From Apostichopus japonicus (Eukaryota > Echinodermata > Holothuroidea > Aspidochirotida > Stichopodidae): 64,000 nt of DNA. Shown piece by piece: positions 13,023-26,419 of this stretch; within the stretch, counting starts at the first letter, position 1, and each line of letters begins with the position of its first letter. The translations under genes were made by a program, and so were the position numbers. The stretch covers positions 12,536,876-12,600,875 of the forward strand of contig NC_092567.1 in NCBI RefSeq assembly GCF_037975245.1, given 5' to 3'. The notes beneath the pieces are model-generated. The model was not told the origin of the DNA and did not search any database. It worked only from the letters and a program-made list of their open reading frames with translations.

Positions 13023-13768
13023 CCCTGTTCAAGTGATAAAACATTTATGGTGACTGTTTCATACATGCAACTCCAATATACTAACTTTGTGTGTTTCGAT
13101 GCTGCCAAGGGGTCTAATGGGCCATGATACTTTGGTATGTGAATAGAGATGAACAAAATGAAATAGTAAATAGAAATTAAATGATAAGTACAATAAATAT
13201 TATTGCTAAGTACTATGACAGTACAGTAATACAAGTTGATTTAATATATAGTTATTCAAAACAAAGAATAAGTCAAAGCACACTTTAAAACACAAAGGAA
13301 GATGAAGAAATGCTCATTGGTTAAATTAAATCATGTAAATTATCACTGTATGAGATAAAAGAGCTGTTTATGAGAGATAAAAGTCTTGTTTGCTTTACAG
13401 TAGCTGATTGCATTAGTAGATTTGTCTAGCTGTTTATTATTCACTTCCCGTTATACCCAATGAATTAACTATTTAATGTTGGCACAAAGTATTCAGGTAA
13501 AGAATGAATCAATAAACTGGTAATTAACATTAATACTGTAATTAACATAAAAACCATTAATGTTGAATATATCTGCCCAAAATAGTAGATGCCAAAGCAG
13601 GTGCATCCTTTATCTCTGCTTTGACAAAACATTGTTGGTCTACACTTAGTGTTAATACTTAGTGTTAATACTAAACTGGTCTAGAATTCCTGAAGTTTAA
13701 TCCTCTGTTAGGTCAATGACGTCAGTGATTAAGAATACCTCCTGTATGCAAGGATAGGAGCCTTTGTC

Positions 13769-14148
13769 AGCTAGATTTGACAGATTTGCTAGATACAGAT
13801 GCTGGATCTGCTAGATATCAACTAGATCAATATATATCAAAAGCTGTTTAAAAAGTCAAAGCTAAACTCAATTTCTCAAAGCCAGCTAGATTAGTAGATT
13901 TGCTAGATATTGATGCAAGATTTGCTAGATAATGATGCTAGATTTGCTAGATAGCAACTAGATTTTCGAACATATATTTCAGAAGCTGTTTAAAAGTCAA
14001 ACCTAAACTCAATTTCTCAAAGCCAGCTAGATTTAACAGATTTGCTAAATATTGATGCTAGATTTGCTAGCTTAGCTAGATAACAGCTAGATTTTGGCAC
14101 ATATATTTCAGAAGCTGTTTAAAAGTCAAACCTAACTCAATTTCTCAC
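13769..14148. repeat. Tandem repeat, about 117-141-bp unit, 3 copies
   Basis: Each copy has agctagatttgacagatttgct at the start (an inner tgctagat motif repeats within it) and ends caatttctcaaagcc. Confidence 0.9.
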
Positions 14149-15518
14149 ATGAAATTATCTCCATCATAGTTGCTTAACCTCTTAACAGTCTTAACACCAA
14201 CTATTACTTAGCCCATAAAAATATTCTACCCCCCCCTCTCTCCCTCCCCTCCCACACTCACCCAACATAGCCCACTTCAATCATGTACAACCTGTACATG
14301 AATGCAGTGTACCTACACTGATTATAGCAGGTATGGTACAGTACTGTACAAGAGACTATAATTTAGCAAAAACACACTAAATGTGAGTTAGTTATTGCAC
14401 TAAAAGCATCAGGAGTCTAATAGGTAAATAATATGCCTGCAAAGAACAAAGTGTTGATGTTATTCCTAAATAAATTCAACTTTGAAGTCGCATGTTGAAC
14501 TACAGTTTTACAGCTGAATAGTTCAAATAAGTGATATCATTTGAGAACAAGCAAAATATGGAATGCTTTGAGTTATTATCAAAGAGAATTAGGTTCACTC
14601 TTCTCAAATTATGCAAGACATAAACATAAAAATAATTTCAACATAAAACTAAAAACCTTGAAAAGAATGTGAAATTTCAAGCAGCAAACAGCAACACAAT
14701 TTTGATATCAGAAAAAACTTAATTCCAGTAACAAGACATTTCCAGAATTCCACTGGTCAAATGTTCTCTTAAAATAATAAAGATAAATTTGAAATGTTTA
14801 AAAAATTACCTATTAGGTTTAATAACTTTATGAAGGGTGTGGAGACTAACTTTTGGAACTGAGTGCCATAAGCTTCATTGCTAACATTCTGATTTCTTAG
14901 TTATTAGCAATAAATTAATTATTATAATTTAGTTGTTATTGATAAATCAGTTAATTAATTATTACTAGTATATATTTCTTAGTAAATACTACTTAATGGT
15001 TGGCATAATTACCAAAATCCATGGCAATCAACATGCAAACTGCTGTGTTAAAGGTATTTGGATTGCTATAAACAAGACAACAGTCCTAAAAATATACTGG
15101 TATACAAATTTCAGTAATCTGCAAAGCAAACACAAACAAGTAAACAAGTGCAGTTGTGCACTACATTCATCTCCAATAAAACAAGCAATCAAATTACTCT
15201 CGCTGAGGGGCTCTCCCTTTACAAGGTCATTAATTAGCATAATATAAGCTGCTGAATACTTGCTTCTGTCTTTATAACACATCACACACCTATATATGAT
15301 TATATATAAACTGCTAACAGTTAACTATTGTTTATAGATTATATTTACAATATCATAGAAATATGAAAATAATCTGATCTGTTTTAATTAAATGAGAATA
15401 TACTTCATAGAAATAATTGTGTGCTGTATGATTATTGTCTACCTTATTGACTTGTGTTTTTAGCTTGAAATTGTCACATATATATACTGAAAATTGTGTT
15501 TTTTTATAAATGCTGCCG
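14149..15518. other. Non-coding stretch, no gene seen
   Basis: AT-rich sequence. Two overlapping 80-codon frames at 14996-15285 lie on opposite strands and show no domain, splice context or composition bias. Confidence 0.5.
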
Positions 15519-16027
15519 CTTAACATACAGTAGGTGCAATCAATCCAGCCAACTTAACATACAACAGGCACATCCAATGCAGTCAACTGGTAACTTAACA
15601 TAAAACAGACACATTCAATGCAACCAACTGGTAATGTAACATACAGCAGACGCATTCAATGCAACCAACTGGTAACTTAACATACAGACGCATTCAATGC
15701 AGCCAACTGGTAACTTAACATACAACAGGCACATCCAATGCAGTCAACTGGTAACTTAACATAAAACAGACACATTCAATGCAACCAACTGGTAATGTAA
15801 CATACAGCAGACGCATTCAATGCAACCAACTGGTAACTTAACATACAGACGCATTCAATGCAGCCAACTGGTAACTTAACATACAACAGGCACATTTAAT
15901 GCAGCCAACTGGTAACTTAACATAAAGCAGACGCATTCAATGCAACCAACTGGTAACTTAACATACAACAGACGCATTCAATCCAGCCAACTGGTAACTT
16001 AACACACAACAGACACATTCAATGCAG
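15519..16027. repeat. Minisatellite, about 42-bp unit, about 12 copies
   Basis: Unit about taacttaacatacaacaggc then acattcaatgcagccaactgg. Two copies of a longer block (15580-15715 and 15715-15850) are nearly identical, so it grew by block duplication. Confidence 0.93.
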
Positions 16028-17145
16028 TCACAAAAGAACAGGATGTAGATAAACCTTGATCGAAGCCAACATGGTATAATAAACTAGCTTCAATTATGAG
16101 CAACCCTTGACCTGTATGAGTTTGTGAACTCTTCTAGTATATAGGTAAACCTGTGAATGAACTTGCAGTTACCCAATACACTTGAGTACACTCATGTCAA
16201 AGGTAGGAAAAATATATTTAAAGTTCTCAGATTATAAAAAATTTATCAAATATAAATCTAATTATGAACAGTTTGTGAAAAAAGAATGCACATATGTAGA
16301 GATATATTTCAACGGTATCATCACATACACGTTAGTGTATGCATAGAATACAGAAAAAAGTAATATATTTATAGGTATTATTTTCTTCCTCCTGACAGCT
16401 TACAAGAAGGACAAAATTTACAGTCGAAAAATTGAGATGTTTGTTTTTAAGGATGACAACATCCAAAATATGAAATAAGACTCAAATTATTAAGTATTAA
16501 TATAGTTTGTAAATAAGTTATACTTGTGAGTAGAAAGTGAGTAAAATTTGCATTTTAATACATGGCTACACCATGCCGAATCATAGCATTCCAATGACCT
16601 AAAAATAAAAATATATAGGAATGTAAGGACCCTGATCAAACTTAAAACTACGATGAATTCCATGGAATCATGGATTCCAAGAACAGATTTATTCTGTAAA
16701 TAATGCCAGGAAAGGGAAAAGATACGTCTAGAAATAGTGGAATCCAATGAAATCTAATTAACAATAACACTCTTGTACTATAAGGTGTTCACATACAGTA
16801 CATGAATGTGCAGAAAGTATGTAAAAGGTGACAAGATAGCAAGATGTAACAAGATTAACAATATAACTCTCGCATTCAGATCTGGGACGTGTGTTGAGAC
16901 TTGAAATATTCAAACACTTGGAATAGGACTGAACAACCAGCAAAGTGAGAAAGCTCACATATCCTGAGAAGACATCAAATGTAGATTTTCTGATACCACG
17001 AATTACAGAACCAAAGCAAGCTAACATGGAAACTCTACACACGATTTGAAGGAGCAACATTAATTACTAGTATTATTACTAGTATTAGGCTTGCCTAATA
17101 CTAGTAACTGTGACATTTCAGTCAGTGTTCCATTAGTCATTTAAC

Positions 17146-17151
17146 TTTATT
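17146..17151 (-). promoter_or_regulatory. Candidate poly(A) signal AATAAA for the SLC45A3-like gene
   Basis: AATAAA on the minus strand lies about 470 nt after the stop codon. No transcript evidence is visible, and other AATAAA copies occur in this AT-rich DNA. Confidence 0.3.
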
Positions 17152-17621
17152 GCAAGTTAATGACTGAAATCATGATTAAACAGAACTCGAACCAGTGAGC
17201 TAAAGCCAGCACATTACAAGTTCCATCAAGTAAGCTATCCAGTGTTAATTTCTTTGCTGCCATGAAGTATCAGCCACTAATTTAAAACTAAACCAAATAG
17301 CTCATTTCTGTACTGTATGTATTCAAAGAAACCGTTTACCATAAATTCAGTGTTATATCCAGTATGCTTAGAATCACCAAATCTTATAAAAAATATATCA
17401 GTAAAATAGTACCAAGGAATCGAACCAAGAATGCAAGATTTGGACAAAATCATACATATAGTCTGGTAGCATTTTTCAATGTTTCATACACTATGTAAGC
17501 TAAATGCAGTCTTCCATTGGAATTATACTGTCTGTAGTACTGTACATGTTAATAGTAAATTTATCCAAACTACAAACACCAAGTCTGTTATAGTTATCTG
17601 TGTGATACAAAGATTGTTCGT

Positions 17622-17864
17622 CTACGAGACGAATGATCTTGCAGAGGAAGGATACTCAATGAACCAAACAGCAAAACAGCTTAACCAACTGAACAGAAAA
17701 GCACAGACAATGTAAGTGACCGTTGTGGATGTCAGCTCCACAAGAATACCAAAGAATATTGATGCAAGTATCTCTGAGAGGATGAAACCACTGTCCAGGA
17801 GCGAGAAATCTGTGCCTTTGCCATGGAGATGTGAATGTTCCGGTTTTAAGTCAGAGAAAAATAT
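17622..17864 (-). CDS. SLC45A3: SLC45A3-like, terminal coding exon (residues 475-554)
   Basis: It encodes the last cytoplasmic loop and two membrane helices (LLDSGFILSEILASIFFGIL and VTYIVCAFLFSW), then a short tail ending FVS and TAG at 17622-17624. The charged loop just before the helices is much shorter than the vertebrate loop I know of at this point. The acceptor ctcttttgcag is strong. Confidence 0.9.
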   Translation of the reverse strand: MFFSDLKPEHSHLHGKGTDFSLLDSGFILSEILASIFFGILVELTSTTVTYIVCAFLFSWLSCFAVWFIEYPSSARSFVS

Positions 17865-20800
17865 CTGCAAAAGAGAATAAAAGACAATTTAGTATTTGAA
17901 CGTTTGATGATAACCTGAGGATAGCTGGACGTTTATCACGTTAAACTATAGTTTAAGCTTACAATGGTCCCCTGTTTGGTCAAAAAATGATATTTGAATT
18001 GACAGATATTGGGTGCAGTTTGCAAGTTTTGGTAATAATAACTGAACTGACATCCATAAAGGCAACCTACTCTAGGAGTCTGTGTGTGGGCTAGATCTAC
18101 ACTATGTGTCTGGATGTTTGGTTTTCTCAAATGAACCAACTTTCTTGAGATTTCAAATGAAGGTTTTCTCAAAGATTTAACCTCTGCTCTGAAATGAATG
18201 CAAACAACACAAGAAGTTTCTGTTCAGTGAATTTGATGAAGGCAGACATTGCAATCATATTCAGCTGATTAATGTTTATACTAGAATGGATCCAGTATAG
18301 ACACTCTAGAGGACTATGGATACTACAGGTTGGTGTCCGGGAATAACTCCGGTTTACACTAAAATGGATCCAGTATAGACACTCTAGAGCACTATGCCAT
18401 ACTACAGGTTGGTATCCGGGAATAACTCCGGTTTACACTAGAATGGATCCAGTATAGACACTCTAGAGCACTATGGATACTACAGGTTGGTGTCCGGGAA
18501 TAACTCCGGTTTACACTAGAATGGATCCAGTATAGACACTCTAGAGCACTATGGATACTACAGGTTGGTGTCCGGGAATAACTCCGGTTTACACTAGAAT
18601 GGATCCAGTATAGACACTCTAGAGCACTATGGATACTACAGGTTGGTGTCCGGGAATAACTCCGGTTTACACTAGAATGGATCCAGTATAGACACTCTAG
18701 AGCACTATGGATACTACAGGTTGGTGTCCGGGAATAATTCCGGTTTACACTAGAATGGATCCAGTATAGACACTCTAGAGCACTAAGGATACTACAGGTT
18801 GGTGTCGGGGAATAATTCCGGTTTACACTAGAATGGATCCAGTATAGACACTCTAGAGCACTATGGATACTAAAGGTTGGTATCCGGGAATAACTCCGGT
18901 TTACACTAGAATGGATCCAGTATAGACACTGCTATGGATACAACAGGTTGGTGTCTGGGGATAATTTTTCTGACATCATATGGCAAACTGCTTGACTAAC
19001 TAACCAAACCTCAATACTAATTCAAAAATATGAATAGTAATATATGTTTTGATTAAATGAAGAGATCCAGTTGATATACCCTGGGTGTGATTCTTGTAGT
19101 TTGTCAGGTACCTTGAAGGACTTCTCATATATCTTGATACAATGAGAATATTCAGTTAATATGCCCTGGGTGTGATTCTTGTAGTTTATCAGCCTATCAG
19201 GTACCTTGAAGGACTTCTCATATATATTGATAAAATGAGAACATTCAGTTAATATACCCTGGGTGTGATTCTTGTAGTTTGTCAGGTAGCTTGAAGCACT
19301 TCTCATATATCTTGATACAATGAGAATATTCAGTTAATATGCCCTGGGTGTGATTCTTGTAGTTTGTCAGGAGCCTAGAAGAACTTCTCATATATTTTGA
19401 TAAAATGAGAATATTCAGTTAATATGCCCTGGGTGTGATTCTTGTAGTTTATCAGGAGCCTTGAAGGACTTCTCATATATCTGGATAAAATGAGAATATT
19501 CCGTTAATATGCCCTGGGTGTGATACTTGTAGTTTGTCAGGTACCTTGAAGGACTTCTCATATCAAATTAAAGAAAAAGATGATTAGGCTAGGATTTTAT
19601 TAAATGAAACTACATACCTCACTGTTTTCGTGGTAACAGCTGAGTAAAGTATAAGGCACAGTGGAGGTTATAGCAGTTCCCAGACCTGTGCCTGCCGCTA
19701 GAAGGATTGTGAATGAAATGTTCCTGACAAACAGCATCATGCCTGTCAGCAGAGTGAATACCAGCATTCCCAGCATAAACACCCATCGCTCTCCAACACC
19801 ACTCATTAACTGTTTCAAGAACAGAGAGGTGATTGCAGACACCACACTGTGCAGAAATAGACCCCAGCTACCCATACGTATGCCTGTAAAAGAAAACATG
19901 GACATTACCTAGGTGTTGCTTGTAGTATACAGAAACTGTTTGTTTACAGACAAATTTCATTCCTTTAGACATTTCATCATGTAATGAAACACTCTACAAT
20001 GTTCCTAATAATCTGAAGGGGGGTTTACTTTTCAAAGATTTAGCAACTTCTTACAGAAGCATGCATAAACTTGGGGTTTGTAGTGGATTCACTCATTCAG
20101 GAGCTTCAGGTGAACATTTATTGTGCACTTAAGCTTTAGTAGTAACATATTCTAAGCATTCTGGTAACATTTGCATGTAATTCATATTTTATCACTTCTG
20201 AGATAACAACACACTTGGAGTTTTTCACCAAAAGTTAACTTCCAAATGTTTCAAAACTTCTATGTATTTGTATCAGAATTAGACAAAGAGGTCACAGGCA
20301 AAAATTAAAAAAGAAACTGCCTGGATCCTGTCTGGTAAAGACTTTAAAATGTGCAAGAAAAGGCAACTGATAGCAACAGGAAAGATGTATTATGATTTAT
20401 AATAACAAGAAACCCAAATAAGAAATGGAACTTATGATTTAACACCAAAAGTCAAGAATGTAAAGACATATGCAGCACTAGTAAATTGTATCAAACATAA
20501 ATGGTTAATACATGTCTACTACACTACACTGTGTATTTTCATTTATTTGGTAAATTCTTAAGATTGTTTAACAGTATTGAATTGAATTGAGTTTATTGAC
20601 CACAGTCGGAAAATCGGCTTACACAGGTCGTAAAAGAGTATCTGTAGCGGGCCCTAAGTGTACATGGTGGGCATAATCGCAGTTGTAAATGTGGTGCTCA
20701 AACAAGGGGTGTCTTGGGTCTTGCATGAATTGTTCCACTTTATTGCAGACCCTCTCATGGTACTACTGTAGCACTCTAACGAAGGTAATTAAGTGACCAC

Positions 20801-22032
20801 CGATTACCCGCTAAGCAAGTACATTTGCATGTACAGTACATTCACTGCTTTAATATAACATTGAGAGTGTACTCACCTAAATCATACAAGTTCCTATCCA
20901 TGGATCCTTCGTCTGCTTCAGGGTTTCCTTTATAGAGTGTCTCCCCGACATAGTCTGTAAAGTAAAGTCTAAAGCCAAGGACAGCCGTATTAGACAATAA
21001 GTTAGCTAGCCAAAGCTTCCTCAGGGCTCTTGGCATTGTTGTTAAACTAGCTAAAGTATCAGAGGTAGTTTTACCTATCCATCGGAAATAATATCTGACC
21101 TTTCTTGGACACAGGCACTTGAAAATACTAAATGGTAACACAAGTCTATGAAAGATGATGGCATGAGGCAAGATAGGTGTTGGATGGGCGGAGGAAGAAG
21201 GAGGAATAAAGATCCTAGAAGTATCACTAGATTTGGCTGGACTGACACCATTTTGAACAGGTAAGGGTGTGTTAGGATTAGAAGTCAATTTTGTGAAAGA
21301 GTTTGATTTATTCCTGAAAACATCACTTTTTGTAGATGAAGAATTCCTGAGCTGAGGGTCATAGGCAATACTGAGTGAGATTCCAGTGAACAAGGTAAAA
21401 ATAGTACACAAAAGGACGAAAATACATTGTCTCTGGCCCCCTAGGAGAGAAGCGAGTGCGGTCTCATCCCAGTCAATTGAAAGTAACCAGTATCCAACAC
21501 AGGCACCCACACTAAGAAGAAAGGTGAAGACAACAAATGATTTGTTATGGTGTTCATCACTTCGGCAGGGATCTGATAGCAATGACTCCATAGGGGTGAA
21601 ACTGAGCTGGGTCGATAGGTCAAAGGTAATGATGGCCACTGACAACATAATGAAGTTGGCACGAGCTGGTGACACAAAGTAAGCCACAGTTGATTCAGAG
21701 CTTAAGGGGAAGGCCAAACAGATCATGGATAAAATGCACAGAATTCCCATTCCAAACAGGAAAGGTCTCCTCCTACCATAACGGCTGGTACAGTTATCAC
21801 TCATTGTACCCATCAAGGGGAGCAGAAAGAGTGCTATCATGGGTCCGATGGAGATAATCATGCTCATACTGGTTTCCGAGACTCCTGCCTCCAAGAGGAG
21901 GGGAGGCAGGTATCCAAATGCAGCGGATGAGCATAGTTCCACTCCGCATGTCATTAAGTTAATTAAAACCAAGTATCGTAAGCTGAAGAGGTAACTATCT
22001 GGAGGGCGGTTCACTTCTTCCAGTTCATCCAT
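17622..22032 (-). CDS. SLC45A3: SLC45A3-like (prostein family) sugar/proton symporter, complete coding region in 3 exons
   Basis: Coding exons in transcription order are 22032-20877, 19883-19618 and 17864-17622; phases match (1156, 266 and 243 nt), giving 554 aa, very close to the roughly 553 aa of vertebrate SLC45A3. It is an MFS-type multi-pass membrane transporter; SLC45 proteins are described as proton-coupled sugar transporters. Seen: N-terminal helices with TCGVELCSSAAFGYLPPLLL, the family signature GRRRPF after helix 3, the FTPMESLLSDP motif, GYWLLSIDWD, a Ser-rich cytoplasmic loop at about residues 235-300, and a C-terminal half with LYFTDYVGE and LLDSGFILSE. The ATG at 22032 is chosen because the same frame has a TGA a few codons upstream with no other ATG between. 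Donors (gtgagt, gtatgt) and acceptors (ttttacag, ttttgcag) are canonical. 5' UTR exons and promoter are not identified. SLC45A4 or another SLC45 paralogue is possible, but the length and motifs favour A3. Confidence 0.9.
18271..18962. repeat. Minisatellite, 78-bp unit, 9 copies, in SLC45A3-like intron 2
   Basis: Very uniform copies with ggatccagtatagacactct, actatggatactacaggttgg and cgggaataactccgg. High similarity between copies suggests recent expansion. Confidence 0.95.
19050..19558. repeat. Minisatellite, about 84-bp unit, 6 copies, in SLC45A3-like intron 2
   Basis: Copies of ccctgggtgtgattcttgta followed by ttgaaggacttctcatatat. It ends about 60 bp from the donor of exon 2. Confidence 0.93.
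19618..19883 (-). CDS. SLC45A3: SLC45A3-like, coding exon 2 (residues 386-474)
   Basis: It encodes three hydrophobic helices, from IRMGSWGLFLHSVVSA to VPYTLLSCYHENSE. This matches the post-loop segment of SLC45A3, where the IRMGS-like start and the PYTL motif are family features. The acceptor follows a pyrimidine tract ending cttttacag; the donor is GTGAG|gtatgt. It ends in phase 0. Confidence 0.9.
20877..22032 (-). CDS. SLC45A3: SLC45A3-like, coding exon 1 (residues 1-385)
   Basis: This single large exon encodes the first six to seven transmembrane helices, the GRRRPF signature, the Ser/Thr-rich central loop and the start of the C-terminal half, ending at LYDLG. The donor is TTAG|gtgagt. 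It ends after one base of a Gly codon, which the next exon completes. Confidence 0.9.
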
Positions 22033-24451
22033 TACAAAATCAGTAGTTCTACTCAATCAATTGCCATGGTAGCACCATTGCCTGAAATCCTCAGAGAAAT
22101 AATAAAATACTAAACTGATTAATGTCCAGTAACTAACCTATGATAAAACAAGCTTTGTTTATTTTGACCACCTAACCATGAACCGTGATCATCATGTGTG
22201 TGACAACATCAAGTGCTTGAGTACGTAGTATAAACTTCAGCAGATATAACAAGTCTCTACAGAGAGCAGCTGCATTCTCCCTTCCAAAAATGTTACTATT
22301 CTCAGACCATGGCTTGGTTTGATGGTTCTAGAAAGCCTTCATTCTCCAGAGATTCCTGTCCCAATATCTGTCTTCCAGTTTTCTTTAATGATCTATCATT
22401 AGAAGGAGAGAAATTCATATTAAGACATTGCCCACAGTACTATGAGCATATTTCCACTTAAAAATGGACATTATAATGGGTACTGAATGATATCATATGG
22501 TGTTCAAAAACATGTTGCTATTTGAAAGTCAGCAAGCAATTATTTCAATACATAATTATCCAGTCAAACATGCAGTTATTCCACTTCTTTTATTTTTTTA
22601 TTTTTTATTTTTTTCCTCTTTAGTTCTATTTCATCCTGAGTAGCTGTCTGAGTAACCAGTCATTAACCAAATGCTTGGTGTGTATGTTATAATTATCTGT
22701 TTTCAGTGAGCTATCTTTTACTATTTACACATGTAGACATGTTACTGTTCTTTCAATCAGTGATCAATAGATCCGCACAAAACTCAGCTTTAAAGAGACA
22801 TTACCGACAGCCAAAGGGATTGATACAGCACTCTATTTAAAAGCTTAGCACACAACATATTAGCTCTTCAACTTTCACCTGAAATCTGGGTACAATAACT
22901 TGTTAAACTGTTCTTCTGTACAAGAGTTGTCACGCACTTGCAATTGAACACCAGCTGTGCAGTCTCTAGTAGTCTGATACTCTCAATTAATGTAAACTGA
23001 AACCAAAACATCAAACAGGAAATCTCTTTGCAGCCTTTTCTTTCTATCCATCAACTGCACAGCTGTGTACACTGCTATCAGAGAGTTAACTTTGCCAATA
23101 TTTAACGTTGACGTTTCAACTTGAAAATAAAAAATTGCGAAAGAAAATTTTGCAGTTGTTATGCTGGAGTGGAAGTTCTTGCCAAGTAAGATCATCTTGG
23201 ACTTGTCACACAACCGAACCAAAAATCTCAAGAAACCAAAATTGAGTGCCTGATAAGGTTTCCTACACTAACCGAAAGCATTTATGTTACTTGTATACCA
23301 ACACAGCATGTTGCGTCCACCATAATACTGCATTCTACTCCACCTGTGAGTGATTTATCATCAAGACATCCTCTGTAAACTCATCCTACATTGCAGGCTT
23401 ACTGTACTTGCAAATAATATCTAGAGGGCAATTCATGTAATTACAAATCACATCTCTTTCATGACTTTACTCTCAGCATCCTCATTTTGCTACAGTATGT
23501 ACAGTACATCATTTGTTCCAACAGTTACTGTAGTTTGAACTTGAACAGACGTGCAGTGTTGGAGTTTGTGACACACTACTTTTCTCACAATTTAGGCCAA
23601 TTTTACCTTCGACCACAATTGGCCTTCAGGCTCCCCCAAGCCCCCCCCCCCCCCCACCATAAACACCTTAATCTGTCTCATCATTCTCTATATATTGTGT
23701 GGTTTTTGCCTTTTCCCTACATGTTGACAAGCAGACATTGCTAAACACCAAGTTTTAGGTTTCTTACCTTCCACCTCCTGACCTTTTGCCTATGACATCA
23801 TCAATCATTCAGGCAAGAGTTTGCATGGTCAGGCAACTACCCACCAAGTATGAACTTGATCCGACTTAGGTCTAGGAAGAGTTGGTGACAAGTTTTGACC
23901 CACTCACACGCACCCACACACATAATTCCTCACATTTCTGATGTGGGATGAAGTACTGTAAAATATAGTACCCAAAAATAGTTCCCAAAGACCAGAATAG
24001 CCAACTACTGTACAAGTTGCCTAGTAGGAATCAATAAAACCTTTTTAATTCAGGACACATACTGTACTGTAGTTCAACTTAGAATTCTTAGATCTTTAAC
24101 CTAGGGTTAGAGCTTCTACCTGTCCATTGAGACAAGCAATGGTCTGTATATTACGTTTTCTAGGTCATAATGGGGTTGAAAACATAACTTATGTGGCCAA
24201 GCAGCAAGTTTCACACATGCATTCAAAGTAACATGCTCTATCACATTAATGCATCAGTTTAGATGGACATTAATGAGTAATTAAATAACAATGGATTAGG
24301 AGATGCTGAGATATTGAATGAATGTATCATGCATTTGTTCAGTTTGGTCAGATAAGCAACATGTGAAGAAGCTTAAAATAGTAAAACCTTTGACAAAGCT
24401 TTCCAAAGATTATCTCTTCAACAATTACAAATGAACAGCATCCTATTTTAG
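22033..24451. other. Upstream flank of the SLC45A3-like gene, nothing recognised
   Basis: It should contain the 5' UTR and promoter, but I cannot place a first exon. A poly-C run lies near 23639-23657. Confidence 0.4.
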
Positions 24452-25060
24452 GGACAAACTAAAACGAATGACAGCGAATGACCGAATGACAATTGACTTT
24501 GTACAGGGTTAATTATCATTTGCGAATGACAGCGAATGACAGCGAATGACAACGAATGACAGTGTTGAGAAGTGCTAGAATGATTAACGGAGTGGAGTAA
24601 ATGCGGTTATTGGTTTTCTGCGCAAAAATGATTTGAGGAAAATCGCATCACGTGGTTGCAGGGTTTTGGTGTAATTTACGGATAGAAACCACAGGGAAAG
24701 TTTTTGTGTGAGATTGCGCTTGCGTGCTGTGCTCTTTACCTCTGTAGATTTATATAGAAAGATAACTGAAGCCATTTCAAGATTATGGTTAGTTTCTAAC
24801 AATTAATATCGGAAAAGTGACGTTAAATTTACTTTTTAAAATCAGACTTACAATTTCGCTTACTATAAGGTGCGTTTTTATCTTGTCCGGACTTTACTAG
24901 ATCTAGATACCCACGAAGTCTGAACTGTGATATCCGGTTGAAGCAAATGTCTGTGCTGTCATTACTGTCATTCGTTTTAGTCAACGCAATATTGTAGTGT
25001 GTACAACATATTGTCATTCGTTATGTGTAACGCAATTGTCATTCGTTTTAGTAACACCCC
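24452..25060. mobile_element. TIR element with 8-bp target duplication and gcgaatgac repeats
   Basis: 609 bp. Left end GGACAAACTAAAACGAATGA, right end on the other strand GGGGTGTTACTAAAACGAAT; the target duplication TATTTTAG is perfect (24444-24451, 25061-25068). Both subterminal regions carry repeated gaatgaca motifs in inverse orientation. GG ends with an 8-bp duplication could fit Merlin or another superfamily; I cannot decide. No transposase. Confidence 0.82.
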
Positions 25061-26419
25061 TATTTTAGGCCCAAGTTACAGTATTTGCTAATGTTAGACT
25101 TTCCTTACATGATGCACTCATAGTGCAGACCTGTCGACTCTCCCTGTTTTACCAGAGTATCCCAGCTCCAAAAGCAATCTTAGGCTCTCCTGACTTTAAG
25201 CACTCACCTCCTGGCAAAATTTGATTTCTCAAGTTTTGGAAATTTCAATCAGAAGCGTAAGTGAGCAGATCTATGCATGTGTATGATGGTATGCAGTAAA
25301 AGAGTAAGTGCATTAATGTTCTTTTGAAGGATAGCGGTGGTGATGATCTCCTTGATTTTGCACAGCTGTTTAGTTCCATCAGGACTTCAGCAATGTGATT
25401 TCATCGATAGTTTGACCAGATTGTGCCAGACATAGTTCTTAGGAATTATACAAGTAAAGGTCCAAAATCAAACTACTCGATTCAATGGAAAATTCCCCCA
25501 ACATCGAGCATGAAGTGTAGGTATAATGCTGCTAAATGGAAAAAATATCCATGAGAGTGTCTCCAAGAACAGAACTGATGTTTCTTAGTTTCATGGGGCG
25601 ATTTGGGTTGTTTCCCTTAAGGCTTTGTAGCTTACGGTTGTGACTGAAGCAGTTGTCACAATTTGACTTACAATGAGGCAACTGCAGTATTTATCAGTGT
25701 AGCTACATATGTAACACGAATTTAGGTGACAAATGAATACATTACACCATTATACTACTTTAGGACCGACTAGTTTCACATTTTTGCCTAGCCTAGACAA
25801 TTCATGAATCTAGCGGCTTCACCGCTAGTCATGTAAAATCTTTGCCGTTCGCCACCTGTACTAGGTACAATGCTTGATTAGTAGTGTAAAGTTAATTAGA
25901 ATAAGGTTAGGTCTAAACGAATCGAATAATGTCAGGTAATAATTATGGGTCTGGCCTATAGACCTGACTTAGACCTACAGTAGGCCACCTAAGTTGTTAG
26001 GCATAACGTTACAATAACCTAGCCTTATTAAGGCATATTCCTCTCAAATTCAATGTAAAATACCGGAATTTCCAATCGCTGTTGAAGAATACAGAGTGAT
26101 TCTTTGTAAGTGCTGGCTCGAAAACACCGTACGACAATCTGGTACATCTTTGTGATGGGTTTAGATTCTAGGCAGGCTCACGATGTTTACAGTTGCCGTG
26201 CAACGTTATGCATCCTGCTTTATCCCTGCAGCTGCCTGTACTATAGTAGCTGGAGACACGTATGCTGTACTAGCTTGACAACCGTGAACAGTACGAACGA
26301 CTATTGACAAAGTAGGATGTTTGCACTGTGATGTGACCTCGGCTAAACTAGCTATAAACTCAAAGTCAAGGCTAACAGCGATTAAAGATTTTCATGGCAA
26401 ATTGAACAGCCTAACTTAA

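Noticed and set aside
11064-13127. Long plus-strand frames (up to 420 codons) rich in Pro, Leu, Ser and Thr
   Set aside because: Pure translation of a 19-bp minisatellite; the frames overlap in all three plus phases and have no flanking gene structure.
16758-17060. 100-codon minus-strand frame with Cys-rich hydrophobic sequence
   Set aside because: No family resemblance, no splice context; lies beyond the likely 3' UTR of the SLC45A3-like gene.
22054-22056. Upstream start of the SLC45A3-like frame at TTG
   Set aside because: Non-AUG; the first in-frame ATG is at 22032 and starts a sequence typical for the family.
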